Assembly (NCBI RefSeq): GCF_040549485.1
Contig: NZ_JBEPTK010000018.1
Span: 19,805 to 83,804, forward strand
DNA: 64,000 nt
Source of the DNA: Constrictibacter sp. MBR-5
GTDB taxonomy: Bacteria; Pseudomonadota; Alphaproteobacteria; JAJUGE01
Direction: 5' to 3'
Shown here: piece by piece, positions 16,238 through 25,333 of the stretch
Layout of the letters: each line of letters begins with the position of its first letter
How positions within the stretch are numbered: the stretch's first letter is position 1
Made by a program: the position numbers and the translations under genes
The notes under the pieces: model-generated
Databases searched by the model: none
What the model was told of the DNA's origin: nothing
The model's input: the letters and a program-made list of their open reading frames with translations, nothing else

Positions 16238-16495
16238 TTACCGACGAGCGAGGGACAGGCGTCGGACGCTGTCCTGCAGTGTCACTCTCGCCGCCCCGAC
16301 GACGGCAGGAGATTGCGAGCCGACCGCCAGGCGCAGCCGCTTCTCGGCATGGCGTAGGGCGCGCGCTACCGCGGGCGGGTAATCGCCGGCCAGCAATTCC
16401 TCGACCCAGTCCAGCCCTTCTTCGGCCGAATGGATGAGCCCGAAGCCTTCAGGAGTTTCCACCCCCACCGGCGGGTCAAAACACGTGACGGTCAA
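16238..16495 (-). CDS. DUF982-like small protein
   Basis: This protein of about 85 residues reads FDPPVGVETPEGFGLIHSAE, then GLDWVEELLAGDYPPAVARA and LRHAEKRLRLAVGSQSPAVV. The 'F..PV.v....g...I.s.eeAl..l...' start and the later helix pair resemble DUF982, a small alphaproteobacterial family of unknown function. A TTG at 16495 follows AAAGGGAGCATC, a strong ribosome binding site, and is preferred over an open frame reaching 16576. It lies alone between IS110 debris and the EAL regulator. Confidence 0.5.
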   Translation of the reverse strand: MTVTCFDPPVGVETPEGFGLIHSAEEGLDWVEELLAGDYPPAVARALRHAEKRLRLAVGSQSPAVVGAARVTLQDSVRRLSLARR

Positions 16496-16733
16496 AGATG
16501 CTCCCTTTGTCACCGCAGGAAAGTCCGGACGAACCGGCATCATACTTCTCGGGCATGCCACGAGAAAGCTATGCACGGATGCGTCCCGCTCCGCTTGCTC
16601 GCACCACAGCGGCGCGGACGGCCACGGGGTCGACGGGCCGGAGCAGCGTGATAGCTTAGCCTAAGCGGGTCGCAGGTAGTGGTCGGCGAGGGATAAGGGC
16701 GACGCGAGACCACCGCTATACAGTGTGGCTAGC

Positions 16734-17900
16734 ATGTCGATCGAGCCCATGATCTTCGTCCTCGAGGACGATCCGGGTATCACAGCCGTTGTGCGTCGTG
16801 TGTGCATGGCTGCCGGCCTACCGGCGAGGATGTACAGCACGGCCGCGGATTTTCTGGCCGAGCCCAGCATCCCCGCCGGCTCTCTCATTCTGCTCGACCT
16901 CGCGCTCGGTGACGCGAACGGCGTCGATATTCTCCGCATACTCGCGGCCTACCGCTGTCCGGTCCCCATCTATCTGATGAGCGGCCAGGACGATCGCCTG
17001 CTCACAACCGTGCAGAAGCTGGGCCTGTCCTACGGGCTGGATATCCGGGGCATCCTGCAGAAGCCGTTCGACGTCGCGGCATTGCGCGCAATCCTCACTG
17101 CACCGCGGCAAGGGAGCCGAGCGCCACGCGCGAAAGTGACGGGCGTCGAGGAACTCCACCGTGCCGTCATGAGCGGAGAACTCTGCCTGCATTATCAACC
17201 CAAGCTCGACATAGGCACGGGGGCGCTGATCGGCTGCGAGGCGCTCGTGCGCTGGTCCCATCCGGAGCGAGGCCTTGTTCCTCCGAGCGAGTTCCTGCCG
17301 GCTGCGGAGGAGGCCGGGCTCATAGGCGCAATTACCCACTGGGTGCTCAACGAGGCGCTCGGCCAGGTCGCGGCATGGCGGGAGGAAGGTCTCCACCTGG
17401 GGGTGTCGGTGAACATGCCCGCCGATATGCTGAACGAGCTGGCCCTGCCCGGGATGATCCAGTCGCTGCTGAGAACTCATGGCATCGAGGGCCGCCGCCT
17501 GACGCTGGAGGTGACTGAAGCCGCGGCGATGAAGAGCCTGCTGACCGCGGTGGACGTGCTGGCGCGGCTGCGCCTGATGGGTGTTTCCCTCTCGATCGAC
17601 GATTTCGGGACCGGCCACTCGTCGATCGTTAAGCTGCGCCAGCTGCCCTTCAACGAATTGAAGATCGATCGTTCGTTCGTACAGGATATCGAGCGCGATG
17701 CCGACGCGCGGCTGCTGGTCGGCGCGATGATCACCATGGGCCACAGCTTCGGGATGAAGACGGTCGGCGAGGGCGTAGAGCGGGCGGCGGATCTGGCGTG
17801 TCTGGCGACGCTCGGCTGCGGTGCCGCGCAGGGCTTCTACTTCAGCCGTCCACTACCGCCAGCAGAGTTCGCGGCCTGGGTGCAGGCGTTGGCCGCGTGA
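16734..17900 (+). CDS. Response regulator with EAL (cyclic-di-GMP phosphodiesterase) output domain
   Basis: This protein of about 388 residues has a receiver domain (residues 1-125) with FVLEDDPG, the phospho-acceptor region LILLDLALGDANG and the lysine LQKPFD. The EAL domain runs from about 140 to 385. It has ELCLHYQPKLDIGTG, the signature GCEALVRW, LEVTEAA, IDDFGTGHSS, LKIDRSFV and TVGEGVE, plus AQGFYFSRPLP. The metal-binding glutamates and aspartates needed for c-di-GMP hydrolysis appear to be present. The start is uncertain: a GTG at 16725 or an ATG at 16734, and neither has a strong ribosome binding site. It is convergent with, and overlaps, the histidine kinase frame at 17837-18655. Confidence 0.88.
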   Translation: MSIEPMIFVLEDDPGITAVVRRVCMAAGLPARMYSTAADFLAEPSIPAGSLILLDLALGDANGVDILRILAAYRCPVPIYLMSGQDDRLLTTVQKLGLSYGLDIRGILQKPFDVAALRAILTAPRQGSRAPRAKVTGVEELHRAVMSGELCLHYQPKLDIGTGALIGCEALVRWSHPERGLVPPSEFLPAAEEAGLIGAITHWVLNEALGQVAAWREEGLHLGVSVNMPADMLNELALPGMIQSLLRTHGIEGRRLTLEVTEAAAMKSLLTAVDVLARLRLMGVSLSIDDFGTGHSSIVKLRQLPFNELKIDRSFVQDIERDADARLLVGAMITMGHSFGMKTVGEGVERAADLACLATLGCGAAQGFYFSRPLPPAEFAAWVQALAA

Positions 17901-18655
17901 GCGGGCATGGTGGTTGACCTCAATCTCGGCGGCGGCCGGACGATCAGATTTTGCGATTTCTCCCAGACCGATCCGCTCAGCCTGACAGCGGGGCCCCTGC
18001 GTCCTCCGGAATGCAGGGAAGCCGAGGGCAGGACGATCGTCATCGTGCTGCCCTTACCGGGTGTGCTGGCGATCTCCAGGCGGCCGCCATTAGCCTCCGC
18101 CAGCAACTTGGTGACATGCAGCCCGATCCCGACGCCTCCATGCCGCCGCTGCATCACGCCGGAGACCTGAACGAACGGCTTCGTCACCTCGGTCAGATCC
18201 GCGGCAGCGATGCCTATCCCGGTATCCTGGACCTCGATGCGGACCTCGCGGCCATACCGGCTCCCGCGGACAGTGATACGGCCCCCGGCCGGGGTGAACT
18301 TGATCGCGTTGCCGATGACATTGAGCAGCATCTGGCGCAGATGCTGTGGATCCACCGTCACCGCCGTTCCGGATATGCCGGGGTCGCTTTCGTAACGGAG
18401 CTGCCCGTCGGCGAGATGACTGCCAAGAGTTACGATCAGCTTCATGCCGAGGCTCGTCGAAGCTTCATCGAACTCCCGTCTCAGCCCCACGCCTCGGTCG
18501 CCCACCTCTATGCTGAGCTGCCGCCATAGCCGGTCATGCAGCTGCGCAATGGTCCGTACTCTCGCCTCCGCATCTTCCAATACGCTCGTCAGGTCCGGGT
18601 TGGGACCTGTTCCTCTTTCGATTCTGCCCGCATCTGAGACTGCTGGCTGCTCCAA
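17837..18655 (-). pseudogene. Histidine kinase, probably N-terminally truncated
   Basis: The frame has a short HWE/HisKA_2-like stretch, RVRTIAQLHDRLWRQLSIE (about residues 32-50). It is followed by an HATPase domain with the N box MLLNVIGNAIKFTPAGG, the G1 box QDTGIGI and a G2-like box HGGVGIGLHV, then GGRLEIASTPGKGSTMTIVL. No sensor region, clear start codon or ribosome binding site precedes it; the first possible start is a TTG in unrelated-looking DNA. The C-terminal tail runs 60 bases into the EAL gene on the other strand, as if the original stop were lost. A functional kinase is doubtful, though the ATP-binding core is intact. Confidence 0.6.
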
Positions 18656-18739
18656 ACGGCCGGGTTACACACCCGAGCTGCCTCCCGGACATGCATCGCA
18701 GGGCTTGAATACGCAAGCGGATGCGCACGAGTGTCTCGG

Positions 18740-18870
18740 CGAGGCCTGCCGGGTCACGATCGTCAATGCCAGTCTTAGAGTCGACCGTCATCGGCGCAGA
18801 CGATGCCACGGTGAACGCCGATCTTGCAGGCAAGGTATCCCCGCGCCAGGGCTTTCCCAGTCACACGTCG
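18740..18870. repeat. Dispersed repeat family, copy A
   Basis: This stretch shares with 33230-33370 the pattern 'GATCGTCAATG', then 'CATCGG', then 'GTGAAC', and ends in GCAGGCAAGGTATCCCC (18827-18842), followed by 'CAGTCACACGTC'. Copies with the same GGTAAGGTATCCC core occur at 33317, 38057 and 39201, all in the same orientation. Copy A sits just upstream of nasT. Its function is unknown. Confidence 0.5.
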
Positions 18871-18898
18871 CGGCATCTGTTTTGCAGAGCGCCGATCG

Positions 18899-19510
18899 AT
18901 GCCGCCGCCACCCTCATGCTCCAACAAAGCGCTGACTGTCGCGATCGTCGACAACAGCCGTGTGCGCGCTTCGATACTCGAGGACGGCCTGCGGTTGGCG
19001 GGCATCCAGAGCGTCACGGTCATCAGCGAGCGCACGAACCTGCTTCGCCGCCTGACGGCACTCGATCCGGACGTCGTGATCATGGATCTAGGCGATCCCA
19101 GCCGCGATGTGATGGAGCAGATGTTCCAGGTGTCTCGCGTCGTGGCACGGCCGATCGCGATGTTCGTCGACCGATCAGACACGGCGATGATCGAGGCGGC
19201 GATCGACGCCGGCGTCTCCGCCTATGTGGTCGATGGACTGCGCAAGGAGCGGGTCAAGGCGATCGTCGACATGGCGATCAGCCGGTTCAACCTGTTCGAA
19301 CGGATGCGCACCGACTTGGCGGCGGCACGGACGGAACTCGCCGACCGGAAGGTGATCGACCGCGCGAAGGGAATCCTGATGAAGACGCGGCGCATTCCCG
19401 AGGAGGAGGCCTTCGCCATGCTGCGCAAGACCGCGATGAACCAGGGCCGGAAGCTCGCCGAGGTCGCGCAGAGCGTCGTCACGGCCGCCAGCCTCCTGCA
19501 GGACCCCTGA
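18899..19510 (+). CDS. nasT: ANTAR-domain antitermination response regulator NasT
   Basis: This protein of about 203 residues has a receiver-like N-terminus (LTVAIVDNSRVRASIL, then DVVIMDLGDPSRDVM). The C-terminal ANTAR RNA-binding domain reads LADRKVIDRAKGILMKTRRI and PEEEAFAMLRKTAMNQGRKL (about residues 140-185). NasT binds leader RNA hairpins of nitrate-assimilation operons and prevents premature termination. NasS, encoded three bases downstream, holds it inactive when nitrate is absent. The first ATG giving a family-like N-terminus is at 18899; the frame is open upstream but runs through a dispersed repeat. Matching RNA hairpins and a terminator are visible at 20913-21022. Confidence 0.9.
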   Translation: MPPPPSCSNKALTVAIVDNSRVRASILEDGLRLAGIQSVTVISERTNLLRRLTALDPDVVIMDLGDPSRDVMEQMFQVSRVVARPIAMFVDRSDTAMIEAAIDAGVSAYVVDGLRKERVKAIVDMAISRFNLFERMRTDLAAARTELADRKVIDRAKGILMKTRRIPEEEAFAMLRKTAMNQGRKLAEVAQSVVTAASLLQDP

Positions 19511-19512
19511 CC

Positions 19513-20763
19513 ATGGCGAAGACCACCGTCCGGGCCGGATTCATTCCGCTGCTCGATTGCGCCACCCTGGCCGTCGCCTGCGAATGCGGGTTCGCGAAGG
19601 GCGAAGGCATCGAACTCGAACTGATCCGGGAGACGAGCTGGGCGAACATCCGCGACCGGGTCGCCGTCGGTCACTTCGACGTGGCGCACATGCTGGCGCC
19701 GATTCCGATTGCGGCCGCCCTCGGGCTGCTGCCGCTGTCGCCGCCGATGGTCGCCCCCATGGCCCTGGGGCTCGGCGGCAATGCCGTCACCGTCTCCCGC
19801 GCGCTCTGGCGCGAAATGGCGGCGGCGGGCGCGGACGGATCGGGCGATCCGGCGCGTACCCTGGCGGCACTCAAGGCGGTGGTGGAGGCACGCAGCGCGA
19901 TCCGCCTCGCACCGCTGACGTTGGCGGTGGTCTTCCCGTTCTCGGCGCACAATTACAAGCTGCGCTACTGGCTCGCCACGGGTGGTATCCATCCGGACCG
20001 CGACGTGCGCCTGACGGTCGTGCCGCCGCCCTTCATGGTCGACGCGCTGCGCGAAGGGGTCATCGACGGCTTCTGTGTCGGCGAGCCCTGGAGTTCGGTG
20101 GCGGCCGACGCGGAGGTCGGCGTCGTCGCGACGACCAGCGCGGCGATCTGGCGTCTGAGCCCCGAAAAGGTGCTCGGCATGCGCGCCGACTGGGCGTCGC
20201 GCCATCCGGAGACGCTGGCGGCACTGATCCGTGCGATCCATCGCGCGGCGGAATGGTGCGGCGCGCCGGAGAACCGCTCCGACCTCGCGCATCTCCTGTC
20301 GGCGCCCGCCTATCTCGACCGGCCCCCCGCCATTCTCGAGGCGGGGCTGGCGGGCCGGCTGCCGATCGGGGGGGCCGCTTCCTCGTCCAACGACAGTTTC
20401 CTGGTCTTCAGCCGCAGTGCGGCAACCTTCCCCTGGACCAGCCATGCACTGTGGTTCTTCAGCCAGATGGTGCGATGGGGCCATGCGCCCGCCGCGCCGG
20501 AGGCGGTCAGCGCCGCCCGGACGGCATACCGACCGGACATCTACCGGGCGGCTCTGGCCGGGATGGACGTCGCGATCCCCAGCGTCAACGCGAAGGTCGA
20601 AGGGGCGCTCGCCGAGCCCACCGACGCCGGTTCGGCGAAGGGCCGCCTGACCCTCGGCCCCGACGGATTCTTCGACGGGCGGGCCTTCGATCCGGACCAT
20701 CTCGAAGCCTATATCGACGGTTTCGAACTACGCACGGAGGGCAGCCTTCCAATCCTGTCCTGA
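19513..20763 (+). CDS. nasS: Nitrate sensor protein NasS (cytoplasmic NrtA-like)
   Basis: This 416-residue protein has the NrtA/CmpA periplasmic-binding fold: VRAGFIPLLDCATLAVA, the HFDVAHMLAPIPIAAALGL ligand loop, GGNAVTVSRALW, VFPFSAHNYKLRYWLATGGI and GFCVGEPWSSVAA. It has no signal peptide, in contrast to the transporter NrtA at 21071 with which it shares these motifs. Lack of a signal, and a position directly after nasT with a two-base gap, identify it as the cytoplasmic sensor NasS. In the known mechanism it binds NasT without nitrate and releases it with nitrate or nitrite. Confidence 0.9.
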   Translation: MAKTTVRAGFIPLLDCATLAVACECGFAKGEGIELELIRETSWANIRDRVAVGHFDVAHMLAPIPIAAALGLLPLSPPMVAPMALGLGGNAVTVSRALWREMAAAGADGSGDPARTLAALKAVVEARSAIRLAPLTLAVVFPFSAHNYKLRYWLATGGIHPDRDVRLTVVPPPFMVDALREGVIDGFCVGEPWSSVAADAEVGVVATTSAAIWRLSPEKVLGMRADWASRHPETLAALIRAIHRAAEWCGAPENRSDLAHLLSAPAYLDRPPAILEAGLAGRLPIGGAASSSNDSFLVFSRSAATFPWTSHALWFFSQMVRWGHAPAAPEAVSAARTAYRPDIYRAALAGMDVAIPSVNAKVEGALAEPTDAGSAKGRLTLGPDGFFDGRAFDPDHLEAYIDGFELRTEGSLPILS

Positions 20764-20884
20764 GCCGCATCGGGTCCAAATCGTCGGCATTCGTCCAGAA
20801 TGTAGGCAGACGGGGGCCTGTACGTGATTCGGGCAGCGATCGGATAGCCGAGAGATTGCGACGCCTTGCTGCCGGGAGTGCCGC

Positions 20885-20900
20885 TGGCATGCTTCCTGCT
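20885..20900 (+). promoter_or_regulatory. Putative sigma-54 (RpoN) promoter of the nitrate operon
   Basis: TGGCATGCTTCCTGCT matches the -24/-12 consensus TGGCAYG-N4-YTGCW, with GG and GC separated by exactly ten bases. The predicted transcription start, about 11-12 bases after the GC, falls near 20910. That is just before the first antiterminator hairpin at 20913. This geometry supports it as the promoter of the nrtA-nirB-nasA operon. No clear NtrC site was found upstream by eye. Confidence 0.65.
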
Positions 20901-20912
20901 TGATGCGACCCA

Positions 20913-20969
20913 GCGGTCAATGGCGATCGCACGAAACACGCCCCCGACGGGCACACGGCAACGCTGCCG
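20913..20969 (+). promoter_or_regulatory. ANTAR-target leader RNA: two hexaloop hairpins for NasT
   Basis: The first hairpin (20913-20930) has a 6-bp stem, GCGGTC/GATCGC with one G-U pair, closing the hexaloop AATGGC. The second (20956-20969) has stem CGGC/GCCG closing the hexaloop AACGCT. Both loops carry A at position 1 and G at position 4, the hallmark of ANTAR protein targets. The second hairpin overlaps the 5' arm of the terminator, so NasT binding would block terminator folding. Confidence 0.8.
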
Positions 20970-21022
20970 ACGGACACACTGGTTGCATCAGCAATCGCGT
21001 GTCCGTCGGCAGCGTTTTTTTT
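20961..21022 (+). terminator. Leader attenuator (intrinsic terminator) of the nitrate operon
   Basis: A perfect 17-bp stem pairs ACGCTGCCGACGGACAC (20961-20977) with GTGTCCGTCGGCAGCGT (20999-21015) around a 21-base loop, followed by eight Ts ending at 21022. It lies upstream of the first gene of the operon, so it must be read through for expression. It shares its first bases with the second NasT hairpin, as expected for attenuation controlled by antitermination. Confidence 0.9.
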
Positions 21023-21070
21023 GCTCCGCGCCCCGGCCCGGAGCGAACGGCGATGATGACGGAGAGGCAT

Positions 21071-22465
21071 ATGCGCGAGGCCAGGACTTTCATCGGGCGG
21101 GGCGGGATCGCCGCGGCGGCGGTCGCAACGGTGCTGCTGACGGCGAGCGGTGCCGTCGCCGGAATGCTGGATATCGAAAAGGACGAGCTGAAGTTCGGCT
21201 TCATAAAGCTCACCGACATGGCGCCGCTGGCCATCGCCTCCGAGAAGGGCTTCTTCGATGACGAGGGCCTCTATGTCACGCTGGAGCCGCAGGCGAACTG
21301 GAAGGTCCTGCTCGACCGGGTGATCACCGGCGAACTCGACGGCGCGCACATGCTGGCCGGGCAGCCGATCGCGGCGACCATCGGCTATGGGACGCAGGCG
21401 CACATCGTCACGCCATTCTCGATGGACCTGAACGGCAACGCGATCACCGTTTCCAACGCCGTATGGGCCGAGATGAAGCCGAACGTGCCCCACGGCACGG
21501 ACGGCTGGCCGATCCGTCCGATCAAGGCAGAGACGCTCAAGCCGGTGATCGAACGAATGAGAGCCGAGGGGCGGCCGTTCCGGATGGGCATGGTCTTCCC
21601 CGTCTCGACCCACAATTACGAGCTGCGCTACTGGCTGGCGGCCGGCGGCATCCATCCCGGCTTCTACGGCGCCAGCGACACCTCCGGCCAGATCCGGGCC
21701 GAGGCGCTGCTCTCGGTCACGCCGCCGCCGCAGATGCCGGCGACCCTCGAGGCCGGCACGATCCACGGCTACAGCGTCGGTGAACCGTGGAACCAGGCCG
21801 CGGTGTTCAAGGGGATCGGCGTGCCTGTGATCACCGATTACGAGATCTGGAAGAACAACCCGGAGAAGGTGTTCGGCATCACCGCGGCCTTTGCCGAAGA
21901 GAACCCGAACACGACACTGGCGCTGACCAAGGCGCTGATCCGGGCCGCCATGTGGCTGGACGCGGGCGACAACGCCAATCGGGCAGAGGCGGTCGAGATC
22001 CTCGCCCGGCCCGAATATGTCGGCGCCGATCCCGAGGTGATCGCGAACTCGATGACGGGCACCTTCGAGTATGAGAAGGGCGACAGGCGGCCGGTCCCCG
22101 ATTTCAACGTCTTCTTCCGCTACTTCGCCACCTATCCCTACTACTCCGACGCCGTCTGGTACCTGACCCAGATGCGCCGCTGGGGACAGGTCGCCGAGGC
22201 GAAGCCCGACGGCTGGTACGACGAGATGGCCAGGAAGGTCTATCTCCCCGACGTCTACCTGAAGGCCGCGCGCCTCCTCGTCGAGGAAGGCAAGGCGCAG
22301 GAAGCCGACTTCCCCTGGACGACCGACGGCTACCGCGAACCGACCGCCGATTTCATCGACGGCATCGCCTATGACGGCCGCACGCCGAACGCATACCTCG
22401 AGAAGTTCGCCATCGGCCTGCGCGGCGACCAGACGGTCGACGGCACCTCGGTCGCCGGCCGTTAG
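21071..22465 (+). CDS. nrtA: Nitrate ABC transporter, periplasmic substrate-binding protein NrtA
   Basis: This protein of about 464 residues has an N-terminal signal sequence (hydrophobic stretch [20 protein letters not shown]) and the nitrate/bicarbonate-binding fold: [69 protein letters not shown] and [12 protein letters not shown]. The ATG at 21071 follows GGAGAGG. Alternative ATGs at 21053 and 21056 would lengthen the N-terminus slightly. It delivers nitrate (and possibly nitrite) to the membrane transporter encoded next. It parallels NasS closely in sequence, which shows the sensor derives from the transporter component. It is the first structural gene after the attenuator. Confidence 0.92.
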   Translation: MREARTFIGRGGIAAAAVATVLLTASGAVAGMLDIEKDELKFGFIKLTDMAPLAIASEKGFFDDEGLYVTLEPQANWKVLLDRVITGELDGAHMLAGQPIAATIGYGTQAHIVTPFSMDLNGNAITVSNAVWAEMKPNVPHGTDGWPIRPIKAETLKPVIERMRAEGRPFRMGMVFPVSTHNYELRYWLAAGGIHPGFYGASDTSGQIRAEALLSVTPPPQMPATLEAGTIHGYSVGEPWNQAAVFKGIGVPVITDYEIWKNNPEKVFGITAAFAEENPNTTLALTKALIRAAMWLDAGDNANRAEAVEILARPEYVGADPEVIANSMTGTFEYEKGDRRPVPDFNVFFRYFATYPYYSDAVWYLTQMRRWGQVAEAKPDGWYDEMARKVYLPDVYLKAARLLVEEGKAQEADFPWTTDGYREPTADFIDGIAYDGRTPNAYLEKFAIGLRGDQTVDGTSVAGR

Positions 22466-22515
22466 CACCCCCCATTCCCCTTCGGCAACCCACCCGCGAT
22501 AGGGATCTGCAGCGA

Positions 22516-23598
22516 ATGACCATTGCCACAGACCTCGCCCTAGACCCCGCACCGAGCCGCGACCGGCGAGAGGAGATCGCCGCCCGTCTGGATCGCGCCA
22601 AGGGAGCGCTCGCACTCCTGGGTCTCGGTTTTCTCGTGCCACTCGGCAAGCTGCTGATGGGCGACGCGTCCAAGGCGACCTGGCGCGACCTGGGCATGTC
22701 GCTGGCGGTGCCGCTGATCGGCATTCTCGGGTTCCTCGCCCTGTGGGCGGCGCTGGCGCCGCGGGTGAACACGTCGCTCGGCGCCATCCCCGGACCGGTC
22801 GCGGTCTGGGATCAGGCGGTGAACCTCTACGACGACCACAAGGCGGAGCGGGAGAAGCGGGCGGCCTTCTATGAACGGCAGGATGCGCGCAACGCACAGC
22901 TGGTCGCCGATGGCAACGCGGACCGCGTCAGGGAGCGCGTCTATACCGGGCGGCCCACCTATTTGGACCAGATCCTGACCAGCCTGCGGACAGTGGCGCT
23001 CGGCTTCGGCATCGCGACGCTGATTGCGGTCCCGCTCGGCGTCCTCTGCGGCCTGTCGCGCACGGTAAACGGCGCACTGAACCCGCTGATCCAGATCTTC
23101 AAGCCGGTGTCGCCACTCGCCTGGCTGCCGATCGTGACGATGATCGTCTCCGCGCTCTATGTGGACGCGAGCGATCTGCTGCCGAAGTCCCTGGTCGTCT
23201 CGGCCGTCACTGTCACCCTCTGCTCCCTCTGGCCGACACTGATCAATACGACGCTGGGCGTAGCGTCGATCGACAAGGACCTCGTCAATGTCGGTCGGGT
23301 GCTGCAGCTCTCCACCGCGACCACCGTTCGCAAGCTGGTCCTGCCCTCGGCGCTGCCGCTGATCTTCACCGGGCTGCGGCTGTCGCTGGGCGTGGGCTGG
23401 ATGGTGCTGATCGCCGCCGAGATGCTGGCGCAGAACCCCGGCCTCGGAAAGTTCGTCTGGGACGAGTTCCAGAACGGCTCCTCGGCCTCGCTCGCCCGCA
23501 TCATGGTCGCCGTTCTGACGATCGGCATCATCGGATTCCTGCTCGACCGCGTCATGTTCGCGCTGCAGGCCGCCTTCTCCTTCTCCGACAAGCGCTAA
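22516..23598 (+). CDS. nrtB: Nitrate ABC transporter permease NrtB
   Basis: This 360-residue membrane protein has an N-terminal extension with two hydrophobic segments (residues 31-50 and 62-85), a charged loop (about 95-140), and then the ABC permease core from about residue 150. The core contains the EAA-like loop TATTVRKLVLPSALPLIFTG, followed by LRLSLGVGWMVLIAAEML. The order after nrtA and the similarity to NrtB/CmpB-type permeases support nitrate uptake across the inner membrane. The ATG lies 50 bases after the nrtA stop; the ribosome binding site is weak (GGGATCTGCAGCGA). Confidence 0.9.
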   Translation: MTIATDLALDPAPSRDRREEIAARLDRAKGALALLGLGFLVPLGKLLMGDASKATWRDLGMSLAVPLIGILGFLALWAALAPRVNTSLGAIPGPVAVWDQAVNLYDDHKAEREKRAAFYERQDARNAQLVADGNADRVRERVYTGRPTYLDQILTSLRTVALGFGIATLIAVPLGVLCGLSRTVNGALNPLIQIFKPVSPLAWLPIVTMIVSALYVDASDLLPKSLVVSAVTVTLCSLWPTLINTTLGVASIDKDLVNVGRVLQLSTATTVRKLVLPSALPLIFTGLRLSLGVGWMVLIAAEMLAQNPGLGKFVWDEFQNGSSASLARIMVAVLTIGIIGFLLDRVMFALQAAFSFSDKR

Positions 23599-23610
23599 GG
23601 GGGCCGACAG

Positions 23611-25323
23611 ATGCCGATCCTCGAACTCGACCGCGTCGCCAAGGCTCACGGGGAGGCCCCGAACCGCACCGAAGTGTTGCGCGACATCTCCCTCTCCGTG
23701 GAGGAGGGCGAGTTCGTCGCCGTCGTAGGCTTCTCCGGCAGCGGCAAGACGACTCTCATCTCCCTGATGGCGGGCTTGGCCGAACCGGACGCTGGTACGG
23801 TGCGGGTGCGCGGCGCTCCCTGCAAGGGGCCGGGCGCCGACCGTGGCGTCGTCTTCCAGTCCTATTCGCTGCTGCCGTGGCTCACGGTACGCGGCAACGT
23901 GGCGCTGGCGGTGGACGCCGTGCGGCGCGACGAGACGAAGGCCCCGCGGGTCGCACGGGTCGAGAAGTACATCGCGATGGTCGGGCTCGCCCATGCCGCC
24001 GACCGGCGGCCGGCGGAGCTGTCCGGCGGCATGCGCCAGCGCGTCGCGGTCGCTCGGGCACTGGCGACCGGCCCCGATATCCTGTTGCTCGACGAGCCCC
24101 TGTCGGCGCTCGACGCGCTGACACGGGCGAAACTTCAGGACGAACTGGACGAGATACGGGCACGCGAGGGCAAGACCATCGTCCTCGTCACCAACGACGT
24201 GGACGAGGCGATCCTGCTGGCCGACCGCATCGTGCCGCTGCGGCCGGGACCGAACGCGACGCTGGGGCCGTCCTTCAAGGTGACGATCCAGCGGCCGCGC
24301 AGCCGCACCGCGCTCAACCACGACCCGGCGTTCAAGCGCCTGCGCGCCGAGATCACCGGCTGGCTGATCGAAGCGGGGGCCGCCCGCTCGGTCGACGCGG
24401 AGGAACGCCGCCTGCCGGACGTGAAGCCCGTCACGCAGCTCGACCCGCTGCCGGAGACCGTTCGCGAGGCCGGCCGGTCGCCGCTGCGCGAGCGCTATCT
24501 CGAATTCTACGAGGTGAAGAAGGTCTATCCGACGCCGAAGGGGCCGCTGACCGTCGTCGAGGACTTCTCGCTGCTCATGCGCAAGGGCGAGTTCGTCTCC
24601 CTGATCGGCCATTCCGGCTGCGGCAAGTCGACCGTGCTGTCGATGGTGGCCGGCCTGAACGAGATATCGGGTGGCGGCATCGTCCTGGACGGCCGCGAAG
24701 TCGCAGGCGCCGGACCCGACCGGGCCGTCGTCTTCCAGGCGCCGTCGCTGATGCCGTGGCTGACGGCGCGCGAGAACGTGGCGCTCGGTGTCGACCGGGT
24801 CTATCCGCACGCCAGGCCGGCCGAGCGCCGCGAGATCGTCGAATACTACCTCGCCCGTGTCGGGCTGGCCGACGCCATGCACAAGCGTGCGGTCGACCTC
24901 TCGAACGGCATGAAACAACGCGTCGGCATCGCGCGCGCCTTCGCCCTGTCGCCGAAGCTTCTCCTGCTCGACGAGCCCTTCGGCATGCTCGACAGCCTGA
25001 CGCGCTGGGAACTCCAGGACGTCCTGATGGACGTCTGGAAGCGCACCCAGGTGACCGCGGTCTGCGTCACCCACGACGTCGACGAGGCGATCCTGCTCGG
25101 CGACCGGGTGGTGATGATGACCAACGGGCCGAACGCCCGCATCGGTAAGGTGGTGACGGTCGACCTGCCCCGGCCGCGCAGCCGCAAGGCCTTGCTCGAA
25201 CACCCCGACTACTACCGCTACCGCGAGGAAATCCTGAGCTTCCTCGAGGAGTACGAGCACGGCGCCGTCTCGAAGCGCGGTGCCGGGAACGACGTGCGCG
25301 CCGCCGGCAAAGCCGCAGCGTGA
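23611..25323 (+). CDS. Nitrate ABC transporter ATPase with two nucleotide-binding domains in one chain (NrtC/NrtD-like fusion)
   Basis: This 570-residue protein carries two complete ABC ATPase domains. The first (about 1-230) has Walker [10 protein letters not shown], signature LSGGMRQR and Walker [13 protein letters not shown]. The second (about 300-555) has Walker [10 protein letters not shown], signature LSNGMKQR and Walker [14 protein letters not shown] linker of about 60 residues joins them. In cyanobacteria NrtC and NrtD are separate and NrtC carries a solute-binding-like domain; here the two ATPases are fused and that domain is absent. Each half has its own Q-loop and H-loop (THDVDEAI in the second, TNDVDEAI in the first). 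The first therefore has asparagine where the H-loop histidine is expected, which suggests one weakened ATP site. Confidence 0.88.
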   Translation: MPILELDRVAKAHGEAPNRTEVLRDISLSVEEGEFVAVVGFSGSGKTTLISLMAGLAEPDAGTVRVRGAPCKGPGADRGVVFQSYSLLPWLTVRGNVALAVDAVRRDETKAPRVARVEKYIAMVGLAHAADRRPAELSGGMRQRVAVARALATGPDILLLDEPLSALDALTRAKLQDELDEIRAREGKTIVLVTNDVDEAILLADRIVPLRPGPNATLGPSFKVTIQRPRSRTALNHDPAFKRLRAEITGWLIEAGAARSVDAEERRLPDVKPVTQLDPLPETVREAGRSPLRERYLEFYEVKKVYPTPKGPLTVVEDFSLLMRKGEFVSLIGHSGCGKSTVLSMVAGLNEISGGGIVLDGREVAGAGPDRAVVFQAPSLMPWLTARENVALGVDRVYPHARPAERREIVEYYLARVGLADAMHKRAVDLSNGMKQRVGIARAFALSPKLLLLDEPFGMLDSLTRWELQDVLMDVWKRTQVTAVCVTHDVDEAILLGDRVVMMTNGPNARIGKVVTVDLPRPRSRKALLEHPDYYRYREEILSFLEEYEHGAVSKRGAGNDVRAAGKAAA

Positions 25324-25333
25324 GGAGGAAAAC

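Noticed and set aside
19513..20763. NasS as a second nitrate transporter binding protein
   Set aside because: It has no signal peptide and directly follows nasT, so the cytoplasmic sensor role fits better.
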